Positions 23,592-35,989 of a stretch of 64,000 nucleotides of DNA are shown here, one piece after another. The stretch is from positions 2,863,501 to 2,927,500 of the forward strand of contig OZ025206.1 of NCBI GenBank assembly GCA_964019055.1, in the 5' to 3' direction. This stretch comes from Anthopleura xanthogrammica (lineage: Eukaryota > Cnidaria > Anthozoa > Actiniaria > Actiniidae). A model generated the notes under the pieces. That model saw only the letters and a list, made by a program, of their open reading frames with translations, had not been told where the DNA came from and did not search any database. A program made the translations under genes and the position numbers. Positions within the stretch are counted from its first letter, which is position 1; each line of letters opens with the position of its first letter.

Positions 23592-26500
23592 ATGACTGAA
23601 AACTCGACCAAGTCTTATCTTAATCGACGTCTCGACGATCTTGCAGGATATTCAACTTTGCATGGATTCCATTTTGTTATTGGTCGTCATTTTGTTTTAC
23701 GTCGAATCATTTGGACGATTTTGTTACTCATTGGAATCTTGCTTTTTGGGTTCCAACTACAAGAAGGCATTGTAAAACTAACCTCTTACAAAACAACTAC
23801 CAGTAGAGAAATCGATCATTCGTCGGAATTGAAGTTCCCAGCGTTTACCCTCTGTAATGTTAACATGATGAAGAAGTCCAAGATTCTCGGAACCGATTCA
23901 CAGTATTTCTTGGATCTGATGGATCCTTTGAAATCAGCAGCCGATAAGAAAGAGGCACAAGAGAAAATGAATGCGTCATTTGATATAGAACAAGCAGTAA
24001 GGGAGAATGGGCATAAAGTTAGCGATATGGTATCCTCGTGTCTATGGATGAATGAACAATGTGACCATCGTAGTAACTTTACAACGTTTCTTAACGATAA
24101 GGTAACATATACCATAGCATCTCTTACAACCCAATTTCGATTTCGTAAGGAGTTTTGGGTGGGCTTGTAATGGGAACGGGGGGGAGGGGGTGGGGCTTAT
24201 ACTGAATTGGAGAACAAAAGCTTTGAAACGCGAATGTGATCAGAAAAACTGTTATCTGAGCAAATTGTTAATGTGCTAAGGGACTGCACGATGATCCTCC
24301 ATCAACGAGAGCTCCACCACTCACCAATCCTCATACTCTATTTACACCATTAATTCATTCGTTCAGGGTTCGTGAAGTACTAGTTTGTCTGTGGGCATGT
24401 TGCGTACTATTGTCTTTAGGTTTTTTAACGCTACGCTTAAACTACTTACAAACACACACGCCGTACGTGGTAGACACACACTAAAAGATGTTATTGAGCG
24501 ATTTTGGAACGGGTTGGTCCACATACTCAAAGAGAGAAGTCTGAGAATCTGTGAGCTTTCTTTGAGAATCTATGAGCAAACTACGGTATGAGAATCGTAG
24601 AACTAGACAAACTAGTCAAAATAGACTAAGAGAATCTATAAACTACCTAGCTATGATCAAACTAGATCTTACCAGATCTCAGATACAAAAAAATATACTG
24701 AGACAAACTACAGAACGAGAGACAAACTACAAAACGAGTGACAAACAAAGCTTTGATGAAAGCTGACTCCAAGAACTTGTAGAAGTCAGACGAGCTGATA
24801 GTGATCTACAAGAAAGCGAACTGCCAAGACTCCTTGTTGAATATTTCCATTTATGAAAATACAGAAAACCAAAACTGAGGGAAAAACAAATGACCAGTTA
24901 AACACATTTTGGCTAAGAGTATTTACATTGATAAAACGTTTGTTTTGCAGCGAACAGTTTCGATACTGAAATAGATATGTTTATTTCATCAGCTAGTCTT
25001 GGAAGGTACTCTAGTAGGTCAAGTAGAAATCTAATACGCGTTGACAAGTCAGTAACGCAACACTAATGCCTTACTAGAATTTAAAATGTTTTTAATAAAG
25101 GGGGACTTTGAACCCAAAAGGAACACTTTGGTAAGAAATAATAGAGTATATAGGATTGGTGAGTGGGCGAGCTCTCGCACAGGCAACCCAGTGAACGCTC
25201 CAAGAGCGTCTAGTTAGTTTTAGTCTTAGCTCGTTATCAATTCATTAGCCAGAAAAGATCTAGAAAGATCTTCTTGTCTCAATCTCTTACTTACTCCTCT
25301 TTTTGTGCATAGTTTGGCATGGACGCACCTGCCCGACTTTTACTCGTTGTTATACCTTGACCTTCGAATTACTCCTTATTACCATCAAGCACTAGTTACT
25401 CAGTCTAGTAATATAAAGGTTCTCTAATTAGTTCATGGTATCTATACAATATTGATCAGTACCATGCAGATATGTCGGGGCATCTTTTAACTATTTTGTT
25501 GATTAAGTTTAATCACTAGTTCCTTATTAATGACTTTTTAGTTCTTCGCACGTAATAGCAGCTGGCTGGTTAAGGGGGAACTTACCTATTTACCAGCCAC
25601 AGTTGCTATGGAAAGTATTTAAAAATGTCTAAGAGGTTTTTCTTATATCATAACTTCATAAGTAAGATCAATTTGTGAAATGGACCATTTTTGATATGTG
25701 TGATGACGTCATCACTCTTGCGTCATTCATGACGTCATATTTCATAAAAAGTTAAAAAACAAGCGTGCAATTGGTCAGTTTGACCTCAAAATAAACGAAA
25801 TTATTGCTGACATAAATTAGAACAACGTTAAGCATGGATTTTACTCTACGTTAAGAGAGTGGGAAAATATTTAGATTTAAAAATTTCAACATGGCTTGGT
25901 AGCCTGGCCTATTTACCGTTTTCAAAAATAATGCTTAACTTTGTTTCAAATTATGTCAGCTATGATTTCGCTTATTTGTGAGTCAATCCGACCAAATGCA
26001 CGCTTGTTTTTTTATCTTTAATGAACTATGACGTCATAAATTGCGTAAGAGTGATGACGTCATCGCACATATCAGAAAATCATCCATTTCACAAATTGAT
26101 TTTATATATGAAGTTATGATACAAGAAAAACCTTTTAGAGATTTAAATACTTTCCATAGCAACCGTGGCTGGTAAATAGGTAAGTCCCCCCTTAAGCAAC
26201 GCACATTAAAATTGGGAAAATTGCAATTTCATCTTTTATTTGGAGAAGAGACTTGTGGCGATATAATAAAAAAAGGCGAGCATCTTGGCTTGTCGATTTC
26301 ACTGATAAATGCTTTAAGAGATGATGTCTGTAAGAACCAGACAATGGCGGCAAGGCTCAATAAATCGATTTTCCTCATATTTTAACCATAGGTAGCCCTT
26401 AAGGTGGCTCGATGGGATTTTCTCGGAGCGCTACCTTTCAACTTCAAATTACAAATATGCGGATGCAAACAATTCATTAAGGGAAAAAACATTTCAGGGT

Positions 26501-29500
26501 TTTAAGAGAAAGATAAAATTTTCGAATGAGCATGTTTTTACTGAAATCAGAATAAATATAAAACCCCTGTAAAGTGTTAGTGCGTTTTCTTTATTGCCTA
26601 TTTTCTCCATTTTTTGACCTAAGTTTTTAAGTTGCGCTTGATATCTTGGAGGATGAGTACTTTGCTCAAAACAGGTAAATTGAGTACTTTGCTCAATGAT
26701 TAGAAAATTTGACGGAAATAAACAAGTCCTAAGCAAAATTACCGGCCCCGAACTGTCCTCATTTCAAGCTTAAGTTTGAAGGCCTTTAAATGATTCAATG
26801 AAAATGAAAATTTGGCATTATGTTATATATTATGTATTTCAGTAAATGTACAGAAATGTTTTTAAAAAGTCTTTGACTCGTTTTGAATTTAAGACCATGT
26901 TAGTTACCAATACAAAAAAAGCCAAAAATACGACTTATAGTGAAATTTAGTCGACCCAATATTTTGGAATATAAAATGGTACGATTGATGTACTAACAGC
27001 TAATTTAGACAGTTAGATGAAATTAGGAACTCAAAACAGGTAAATTGAATACTTTTCCACGACGTTTCAAATTCCAATTTTTTTTGCAAAATTTCTATAC
27101 CTCAAAAATCTCGAAAATGCTTACACAGATTTTCTTCAATTTTTTTTGTTTTGAAAGAGATTGAATATTTTTACGAAAAGTTCGCGAAAAACGAAATTCC
27201 GTCAAAGCGCCGCTTTGAGACGGTCGATTTTCTGTCAACTTTGGCGGCCTCGTGTGACAAAATTAAACTTTGCCACAATTAAAATTTTTTTAACAGGATC
27301 AAAATTGTTAATTTTTATCTTAAGTTTAGTGCCAAAGCCTTTATATGAATTTCCAGCCACTTTGTGGTATTAATAAAAAAAATATTTCTAGGTTATACTT
27401 TTCGCCTTCTCAAAAATAGGGTAAAAACAAAAATTATTTTACTAAAACTATTCAAAAAATATTCTGTGGCCTAAAAAATAAGATAGCAAATATATGACTG
27501 TGAAAAAATCAGCTTGGATAAATGTATTTGAGCGAAGTTATGGAGCTCTGCATGAACTTGCCCAAAATCCTGCTAGTCTAAGGTCGGCTAAGATCAGTCA
27601 GATTGTCAAGTCGTGGTATAAAGAATTTGCTTACAGTCCATTTTGGTCTCAAATAGGCGAGTTTGAAAGCTACACTTCTTTGAGATTAATGACACGAGAA
27701 GGCGATCCATTTTGCAATGTGAATTTGTCTTCAATAATGATTGGGTAAATCCACTGATCGCCGCGGACTAAAATGTCCGGGATTATTGGCTTTTGCTAAC
27801 TTTTTAGGTGCTAACAAGAAATTCTATGCATATCAACTACCGTACTAATTACATTCGTACAGCTATTTCAAAATAGGTTTGAAGGGGCGAATGGTGAATG
27901 GCAATAAATAATGAGGGTTTATCAGGTCTTGCGTGACATATAAAATTTTAATGCAACAAAAACGAAAATACTTGAAAAGAGCATATCAAAATTAGTAAAA
28001 TTAGAAAGATTGAAGTGAATTTATTGAGTAACGCCGAAGATATGGGCGACCAAAGTTGGCTACTTTTACAAAAAAATGTATGGGAAAATATGTTGGTAGG
28101 CAACAGCTTGAAATTTAGAATGTTACGCAAGACCTGATAAACCCTCATTGGCGATTGCACGACCGAAAGGAATTGTGTCCATGGTAATAAGAATGTTTTC
28201 ATTTTCAATGCTTAAATACCTAGACAATGCCATCTAAACATCGCTGAATGGTGGAGGCATTGTTCAGGTATTAAAAAAAGGAATATGAAAACAATTGTAT
28301 TGCCACTTTCGGTCGTGCAATCGCCAATCACCGATTGCCATTCGCCGTTCACCCATTCAACCTTTTTTGAAATACCTGTATATTTTTGTATCTTAAGAAC
28401 GGCCTGTGTCACACATTCAACTCAGGTAAAAGCGGCAGTCCTATTCTCAGATCCAACAAAAACAGCAAGGACGATGGTCTTACTCTACTTATTGACGTCG
28501 AACCACTGGAGTATTATGGCCCTTTCAGCTATTTGTCTACTGGTGTACAGGTTATGATTCACGATCAAGACGTACCGCCTCATTCAATAAGGTCTTATGG
28601 CATAGAGGTGATGCCTGGAGTGACAACCTATCTTCAGTTAAAGAAACAGAAGGTGTTTATTTTCTGAGTAAAACTCGTGTTTTAGTTTGTACATAATAGA
28701 GTCTACGACAATAACAATGACAACGCCAATGACACCCAATAATAATGGCAACGACAACGACAAGGACGATGACAATACTAGTGCCAACGTTAATGACAAT
28801 GACAACAATGACAATGGCAATGACAATGACAACAATGACAATGGCAACGGCAATGACAATGACAATGACAATGACAATGACAATGACAATGACAATGACA
28901 ATGACAATGACAATGACAATGACAATGACAATGACAATGACAATGACAATGACAATGACAATGACAATGACAATGACAATGACAATGACAATGACAATGA
29001 CAATGACAATGACAACGAAAGTTGCTATTATCAGATGTTTAGAGATTCAATAAACTTTTTCCTAATTCGTTTGAATGCCTACAGAACAATAGATTCGAGT
29101 CGAGGCTGGGATCTTCTATCCAGCTTTGCCTTAAATCTATTGTTCTGTGGTCATTCAAGCGAATTGGGGAAGGGTCTATTGTGTAGATATTTGAGATAAA
29201 AACCCTCATAAATTCATTTTGTCCATCAGATTATAAGTCGCCCTCTTCCATATAAATCTGCATGTGGCATTCGAAAGCTACAGACGTCCAAAATCTACTC
29301 CAAAGAGGCATGTCTGTTTGAGTGTTATACACGATTAATAATTCAGAACTGTGGTTGTAGATATTTGGGGATGCCTAACCTTCCAGGTAAGCTGAAATCA
29401 GTTTAGATAACTCCGAAACACGATTGCCACAAAATAGTAGAAGTTAGAGATGGAGATGTTTGGGCACCAACTTTTTGCGAGTAACAATACTAAAGGGTCA

Positions 29501-32500
29501 TCATTTTTTTGCAAAGCAGTTCTTTTTCTCATCATACACTATAACGTATATGATGCTGCAACAAGCACTATTCCCCCCTCCATGTAGAAAATGCTTGACC
29601 ACGGCGCTTATTCGGGGGAGGCCCTTCTTAACTTTAAGGTCCCAAATGCGGCGCTTATTCGAGTAAATACGGTAGTCTGAAATGGGAAAACCTATGAAAT
29701 ATAGCAAATATACCTTAAGCTTATTTTATTCTCTTGGGGATAAGGTCAAAAGAGTTGTGATCTTACGGTACCCGATTCAAGGGGAGGGGTGGTGTTACCC
29801 GGTACCCACCACCTCTGTAAGCGAAATTCTGGATTTTGTCCTCAAATATCTCCAAAATTGAAAGTCAAATCACAGAAATGAATGTACTGACGATTTTCAT
29901 ATATGCTTAACAACGTATTTGTGGATAGAAATATTCACTACTGACACCAATTATCGAGCATTTCAACAGCTCTCTGAGGGGGGAGGGGGTATTTACCGGT
30001 ACCCACCACCTAAATCAATAAAATCAGGTCCCTATTTTGGACAATTGTTTTGACCTTGTCCCTTGGGAATATGATTCTTTGTTTGAGTTGCAACCATATT
30101 CATGTAGTTTCTCATGTGCAACTGTTAAGCAAAGAAATGCTGACACTCTAGGGAATGACACGTGAACTGAAATAGGGAAAAATACGCCCAAGCTATTAGG
30201 GTCTATTAATTTGTTAGGCTTTCAGAAGACGTTATTAACAATTCCATTCCTCTTGTTCTATTCTAGACATAAACAAAACTAAACATTGCTCTCCAAAGGA
30301 AATCACTGAATGCTCTAAAAGAAAAGGTAAAAAGATTTTGCATTCTTGCGGCTAAAATATACATTGCAACTATTGTTGCCTAGGTAAAGAAAGTAATAAT
30401 ACTCAAAGTATTACCATGTGATATGAGCTGGGTAAGTGAACCGCGTTGCATCAACGCGTAGAAATAAAATAATTAAAAGCTATTTTCAACCTCGGACCTC
30501 GTTGTAATTTAAATTAACGACACATAGATTAGTCTGTGGTCCCGATGATCTACTATTTGAACTATTTGAACTATTTTGACTGAGATTAAGCCTTGAGCAC
30601 ACTGATGGCAATTCACAGTATGGATAAGTAATGCGTACATTGAACTCACGACCCTAGGATATTTAGTACTCCCAATGCTTTATCACTGAGCTACATTGAA
30701 TTCATGACCCTAGGATATTTAGTACTCCCAATACTTTATTACTGAGCTACATTGAACTCACGATCCTAGGATATTTAGTACTAGCAATGCTTTATCACTG
30801 AGCTACATTGAACTCATGACCCTAGGATATTTAGTACTCCCAATGCTTTATCACTGAGCTACATTGAGCTCATGACCCTAGGATATTTAGTACTAGCAAT
30901 GCTTTATCACTGAGCTACATTGAGCTCATGACCCTAGGATATTTAGTACTAGCAATGCTTTATCACTGAGCTACATTGAGCTCATGACCCTAGGATATTT
31001 AGTACTCCCAATGCTTTATCACTGAGCTACATTGAAGTCATGACCCTAGGATATTTAGTACTCCCAATGCTTTATCACTGAGCTACATTGAGCTCATGAC
31101 CCTAGGATATTTAGTACTCCCAATGCTTTATCACTGAGCTACATTGAGCTCATGACCCTAGGATATTTAGTACTCCCAATGCTTTATCACTGAGCTACAT
31201 TGAGCTCATGACCCTAGGATATTTAGTACTCCCAATGCTTTATCACTGAGCTACATTGAGCTCATGACCCTAGGATATTTAGTACTCCCAATGCTTTATC
31301 ACTGAGCTACATTGAGCTCATGACCCAAGGATATTTAGTACTAGCAATGCTTTATCACTGAGCTACATTGAGCTCATGACCCTAGGATATTTAGTACTCC
31401 CAATGCTTTATCACTGAGCTACATTGAAGTCATGACCCTAGGATATTTAGTACTCCCAATGCTTTATCACTGAGCTACATTGAGCTCATGACCCTAGGAT
31501 ATTTAGTACTCCCAATGCTTTATCACTGAGCTACATTGAAGTCATGACCCTAGGATATTTAGTACCCCCAATGCGTTATCACTGAGCTACATTGAGCTCA
31601 TGACCCAAGGATATTTAGTACTCCCAATGCTTTATCATTGAGCTACATTGAAGTCATGACATTAGGATATTTAGTACTCCCAATGCTTTATCACTGAGCT
31701 ACATTGAGCTCATGACCCTAGGATATTTAGTACTCCCAATGCTTTATCACTGAGCTACATTGAAGTCATGACCCTAGGATATTTAGTACTCCCAATGCTT
31801 TATCACTGAGCTACATTGAGCTCATGACCCTAGGATATTTAGTACTCCCAATGCTTTATCACTGAGCTACATTGAACTCATGACCCTAGGATATTTAGTA
31901 CTCCCAATGCTTTATCACTGAGCTACATTGAAGTTATGACCTTAGGATATTTAGTACTCCCAATGCTTTATCACTGAGATACATTGAACTCATGACCCTA
32001 GGATATTTAGTACTCCCAATGCTTTATCACTGAGCTACATTGAAGTTATGACCTTAGGATATTTAGTACTCCCAATGCTTTATCACTGAGATACATTGAA
32101 CTCATGACCCTAGGATATTTAGTACTCCCAATGCTTTATCACTGAGCTACATTGAAGTCATGACCCTAGGATATTTAGTACTCCCAATGCTTTATCACTG
32201 AGCTACATTGAGCTCATGACCCTAGGATATTTAGTACTCCCAATGCTTTATCACTGAGCTACATTGAGCTCATGACCCAAGGATATTTAGTACCCCCAAT
32301 GCGTTATCACTGAGCTACATTGAGCTCATGACCCTAGGATATTTAGTACTCCCAATGCGTTATCACTGAGCTACATTGAGCTCATGACCCTAGGATATTT
32401 AGTACTCCCAATGCTTTATCACTGAGCTACATTGAACTCATGACCCTAGGATATTTAGTACCCCCAATGCTTTATCACTGAGATACATTGAACTCATGAC

Positions 32501-34530
32501 CCTAAAATTTTTATAACTACCAATGCTTTATCACTGAGCTGAGCTACAAGGAGGAGTTTAATTATTTATGTTTATTTCTGTTAGATTTAAGTCAATCGAT
32601 GTGTGACTGTCCAATCCCGTGTGAGATGGTCGTGTACAAGGTTCATCAAAACCAAGCTTATTTCCCTTCTCCTTCATTCTGGCCAATTTTGTTCAAAGAA
32701 TTGAAAAGAAATGTTTCATCAATGTCTTCAGTTGAACTGTTATCTTATAATCAAAAACTGAGGTAAGAAGTGCAAAAGTGACCTCGTTCGTTCAATTGTT
32801 TCTGCTCATCTTTTCGTGCGCATCTACAAATCATCATTATTATATATCCTAGTCAAACTCGTTTTCTTATTGGTCGAGAGTACATCACGTGGAGGGAAAT
32901 AAATCTCAATAACTCCCGCGCGGGTAATAAATGCACGTGATCAAAGCGTGAGAAGGGAATAAATTGTTTTTGTAAATAAAAAATTTTCAAAATGGAGAGA
33001 ACATTTTTCTTCGTTTGACTAGAGTATATAATAAAACACTTAATGACTGATCCCTCGGGAAATCAGTTAGTTTCGTTTCCCTCGAATCTCAATGTTTCCC
33101 TCGGCCGGAGCCTCGGGAAACGTTGAGATTCTCGGGAAACAAAACTAACTGTTTCCCTCGGGACCAGTCATTAAGTGCTAATTATCATCATTCATCATCA
33201 TCATCAACAGCATTATTATATCCCTTTCCTCTATATTGTTGTCATCATCACCATTACTATGATCATAATCGTCTTTATCGTTATTGAAATTACTAACATT
33301 ATTATTTAGGCAGGCCATAATGGTCATCAGAGTGAGTTTTCAAGATCTGAGCACAGAAGTGATTACAGAAAACCCAGCTTATGATTTACACGACTTGATT
33401 GGTTAGTTTGTCTATTCTTTCTCTATTCCTACCAATAACCTTTAGAACTTCTTGGCCATAAAGTTTTCTTATCTCATCTTGTCTTGGCAAGAATAAACAA
33501 TTATTGGATGAGGTTGAGCATGATATCGTAAATTATCAAGACCAAGGCCGTGTTATCTGCCGAAGCCGTAGGCTGAGGCGGATAAAACGGCCGAGGTCTT
33601 GATATTTACGATATTATGCGAAAAGCGAATTCAATAATTGTTTTATTATACATTTTGTAAACTAAGAATAAAGATTTAATTCTGCTGTCGAAAAAATAGC
33701 AAACGTATTTCCATTTCCATAATTGTGAACTTTGAACTCGACATGATAAATGTATTATCTGTAGGTAAAACCTGCAGATAATACATTTATCATGTCGAGT
33801 TCACACGATAGCAGGAATTGGCTGAGGGCTCTCGGCCAATCAGAAGCGAGATAGTGAGTAAAATGTATAATAATATACATTGCTTTTTAATCACATTTTA
33901 TGCACCCTCTCAAGCGTTTCTGGTAAAGAAAGAAATCATGTTAAAGGGATTGGCTCAAAGCTTGCTGGTTTATTGACATCAAAATTGAGAATAGCGCAAT
34001 GCAGTGGCGTAGGAAAAATCCCAGAGTTCGGTAGGGGAAAGGGAGGACAGGGGAACGCGAGTCTTAAGTATAAGCCATATACCTTTTCTGAGATCGTGAA
34101 CGCGGTGCAAAAAAGGCTTATGTAGAGAGAAAGAGAGAAAGCTATTTAGTCACAAACGGAGTTTTTTTTAACCCGACATGGAATATAGATTGTCAGAAAA
34201 ACGACTTTTCTTGTCAGAAAAAGCGGGGAGGAGCGGAGAAAAAGCGTTCATCCCCTCCCGGCCTACGCCACTGACGCCATCTAGATGCTTGAGCCTTAAA
34301 GCAGGATTGTTTCTTTACCTGTCATATGTTTTTTTATTTCAGCTGATGTTGGCGGTATTCTTGGGTTATTCCTTGGATGTTCGTTATTAACTATGTTAGA
34401 ATTTGTCGACTTCTTATTTGTGGTCTTATTTGGCGCTCTTAATTCGAAAACCAAGTTTAAGGCAAAAACAGACGGCGCAACAGAAGAAGAAATGCAAGGA
34501 AAAAGAAACTTGGAAGAAGAACGAGTATAG
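23592..34530 (+). CDS. DEG/ENaC channel copy B
   Basis: Seven exons: 23592-24101, 28398-28652, 29230-29386, 30267-30326, 32585-32762, 33310-33401, 34343-34530, all with GT-AG borders and compatible phases (0,0,1,1,2,1), giving 479 residues. His-Gly at 24-25, TM1 about 39-56, FPAFTLCN 82-89, GLCHTFNSG at the start of exon 2, CGCRYLGMP ending exon 3, HCSPKEITEC in exon 4, CDCPIPCE in exon 5, and GLFLGCS at 425-431 opening TM2, followed by LEFVDF and a tail with EEE and LEEERV. These are the family hallmarks; the length is slightly below the usual 500-650. Family members in Cnidaria include neuropeptide-gated and acid-sensing channels, but the gating stimulus here cannot be read from sequence. 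The start is chosen because it is shared by all four copies. The gene is long because introns 1, 4, 5 and 6 hold mobile elements and a satellite. Confidence 0.9.
24307..25176. mobile_element. 870-bp inverted-repeat element in intron 1 of channel B
   Basis: Termini GAGAGCTCCACCACTCACCA and, on the other strand at the far end, GAGAGCTCGCCCACTCACCA match over about 33 bp. Copy C lacks it. No recognisable protein is encoded. Confidence 0.75.
25570..26195. mobile_element. Large palindromic TTAA element with CRE sites, intron 1 of B
   Basis: TTAAGGGGGAACTTACC opens the element and its near-complement ending CCTTAA closes it; the two arms of about 300 bp are largely complementary. The arms carry four perfect TGACGTCA octamers (25704, 25730, 26029, 26055). 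Copy C has the empty site (GGCTGGTAAAACAACG), consistent with insertion at TTAA. Confidence 0.85.
26399..27780. mobile_element. TTAAGGTGGCTCGATGGG element, intron 1 of B (right end uncertain)
   Basis: Begins TTAAGGTGGCTCGATGGG, related at the terminus to the elements at 10908 and 15900. The equivalent in C starts at 40087 and lacks about 100 bp near its left end. A shared 84-codon frame lies near the right side. I could not find a matching right terminus, so the end given is approximate. Confidence 0.45.
27494..27748 (+). CDS. Unrecognised 84-codon ORF, probably part of a mobile element
   Basis: Starts MTVKKSAWINVFERSYG and ends SSIMIG. The copy in intron 1 of C (41044-41298) keeps the same length with only four amino-acid differences and no stop. 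The base and residue composition looks coding-like. It sits inside an intron on the same strand as the host gene. I do not recognise the family; it may be a fragment of a transposon protein. Confidence 0.35.
   Translation: MTVKKSAWINVFERSYGALHELAQNPASLRSAKISQIVKSWYKEFAYSPFWSQIGEFESYTSLRLMTREGDPFCNVNLSSIMIG
27860..28378. mobile_element. TA-flanked MITE with a second MITE inside, intron 1 of B
   Basis: Outer termini CAGCTATTTCAAA and TTTGAAATACCTG are flanked by TA on both sides; copy A shows the uninterrupted site. Inner element at about 27911-28148 has termini ATGAGGGTTTATCAGGTCTT and complement. The outer right end lies only 19 bp before exon 2. Copy C carries the same nested pair at 41410-41896 (inner 41461-41684), so both insertions predate the B/C duplication. 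Confidence 0.8.
28700..29014. repeat. TGACAA repeat, intron 2 of B
   Basis: Near-perfect (AATGAC)n for the last 170 bp, more irregular before. Open in every frame for that reason. Confidence 0.95.
30636..32545 (-). repeat. 56-bp tRNA-like satellite, intron 4 of B (about 34 copies)
   Basis: Regular 56-bp units reading, on the minus strand, TGTAGCTCAGTGATAAAGCA, then TTGGGAGTACTAAATATCC, then TAGGGTCATGAGTTCAA. The TAGCTCAGTG block fits a polymerase III A box and GGTCATGAGTTCAA resembles a B box. Variants (CTAGCAATG, CCCCAATGCG, GAAGTCATG) recur at intervals, suggesting local amplification. A has three copies and C two at the same place; D has none. Confidence 0.9.
32841..33183. mobile_element. 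Two inverted-repeat elements in intron 5 of B
   Basis: First: CCTAGTCAAAC against GTTTGACTAGAG (about 32841-33030). Second: a strong foldback with CACTTAATGACTGATCCCTC and its near-complement (about 33035-33180). Copy C has an uninterrupted CATCATTATCATCATC at this point. Confidence 0.75.
33492..33875. mobile_element. Composite foldback element in intron 6 of B
   Basis: Outer fold: ATAAACAATTATTGG against CAATAATTGTTTTAT with inner CGTAAATTATCAAGACC pairs. Within it, 33734-33802 is a near-perfect palindrome (GAACTCGACATGATAAATG and complement) around a 13-base centre. A and C lack all of it (GGATATCCATTGTTTT and GAATATCCATTGTTTT). Confidence 0.8.
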
Positions 34531-35512
34531 GAAAAGGACTCACAACGTCTCTTTCATATACATGATTGCCTTCACTACAATCTCCGAAAAAAAATTGTTT
34601 TTGGATTCTGCACTAAAATTGCGCAGAGGTTCAGTTCGAGTAGCTTTAAGTTTAAGACTTGTCCCGAGCAATACCAAGCTCTCAGTGGGGTCCCTGTGCC
34701 CAAATTATTACAGAACACATGTAGCAGAACAGTTCTTAAAGACACTAAGTTCTATTTGTTTGAGTTCATATATCTGTTATGTAGGGTTTTTTGACTGGTC
34801 GAATATGTAGGATGCTGGACAAATGTAAGCTTAATTGTCAATTTAATCCTAAGAGTTCTTTGTAACGATTCTGATCATCATTTTGCCTATCAATTGTTAA
34901 TAGTAATAATAATAATGATAAATAATATTAAACTTCATTTATATAGCGCTAAATCCATTAGTTGCCCAAAGCGCTTTGCATAATTACATAATAAGTATGA
35001 AATATATTTAAAAATTATAAGACTAACATAAGCTATAAGAAAACGAACGGAGAAGACAAAACAATCCTTGTTCTAATAAATAATACTGAAATATATGCTA
35101 AAAAAATGTGTTAAAATATTATGAATATACCTGTATAAAATATGTATCTACTAAGAATTATAAGCTTCTTGAAATAAATAAGTTTTAAGCTCTTTCTTAA
35201 AAGTATTGTTAGCTTCAGATTGCCTAAGATTTACGGCTCAGATAGCTTAATGGAAACCGAATAAATCTGGAAATCCTGAAACTAGTATCTGTATTCTTTA
35301 GTTTTTATTGGTGCATGACTCCAAAACCCATCGGAACAAGACTGGTCATTTTTTTATTCTCATATCAAAGAGTTTGGTAAAAATGGATCGGTATAATATA
35401 ATTTCATTGCACTCACATTAAAGTTCCAAAGACATGTAGATCCTATCCACTTTGGCGTGATGATCTTGCATTTCATTTCTAATGTAATACATCATATGAT
35501 TTGTTATCAATG
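34531..35512. other. 3' flank of channel B
   Basis: Closely similar to the 3' flank of C, with short dispersed-repeat sequence TATATAGCGCTAAATCC...AAAGCGCTTTG at about 34943-34979 that C lacks. No gene seen. Confidence 0.6.
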
Positions 35513-35513
35513 A

Positions 35514-35612
35514 AGTCACGTGATTTAATATCAATAACAGTTAACATAATAAACAATGAAGTCACGTGATTTAAATCAGTAAAAATTAGCAACAGAGTCA
35601 CGTGACATCACA
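35514..35612. repeat. CACGTG-containing repeats 3' of channel B
   Basis: Three AGTCACGTGA motifs in related units. Confidence 0.7.
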
Positions 35613-35628
35613 TCTCACATCTCAGGCT

Positions 35629-35880
35629 GAGTGAATATAGTGAATATTTACTTCAACTACGTCTCGGTATTCACCGATATTCACTTTGCCTTCGGTGAAT
35701 TATTGACTTGTATTTACCTTGTATTAATACTAACCATTGATTCCTTGAATAAAGAAAACAGTGCAATTATTATTAAAAGAAGTGTTACCACCACTTGTTA
35801 TAGTAAAGTACAGTTTTGGTTGCGTGATGCGGAATCAGGGTAAATGTTAGAAAACTATTTGTAGGTGCTGACTAATTTAC
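35629..35880. repeat. GTGAATATTTAC element 3' of channel B
   Basis: Copy of the element at 21224. Confidence 0.7.
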
Positions 35881-35989
35881 GCTGACATCAGTAAATGGCA
35901 ATACAAGCCATGCGCAAAGTGTAACTCTACGATCAACATACCATAGACCACATTGTTGAAGCTTCAGCTTCTGATAATAGTAAAACTAT

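Noticed and set aside
30636..32545. CRISPR array or functional tRNA gene cluster
   Set aside because: Units are contiguous and lack unique spacers, so this is not CRISPR. The tRNA-like unit lacks a complete acceptor stem and a plausible anticodon arm, so functional tRNAs are unlikely.
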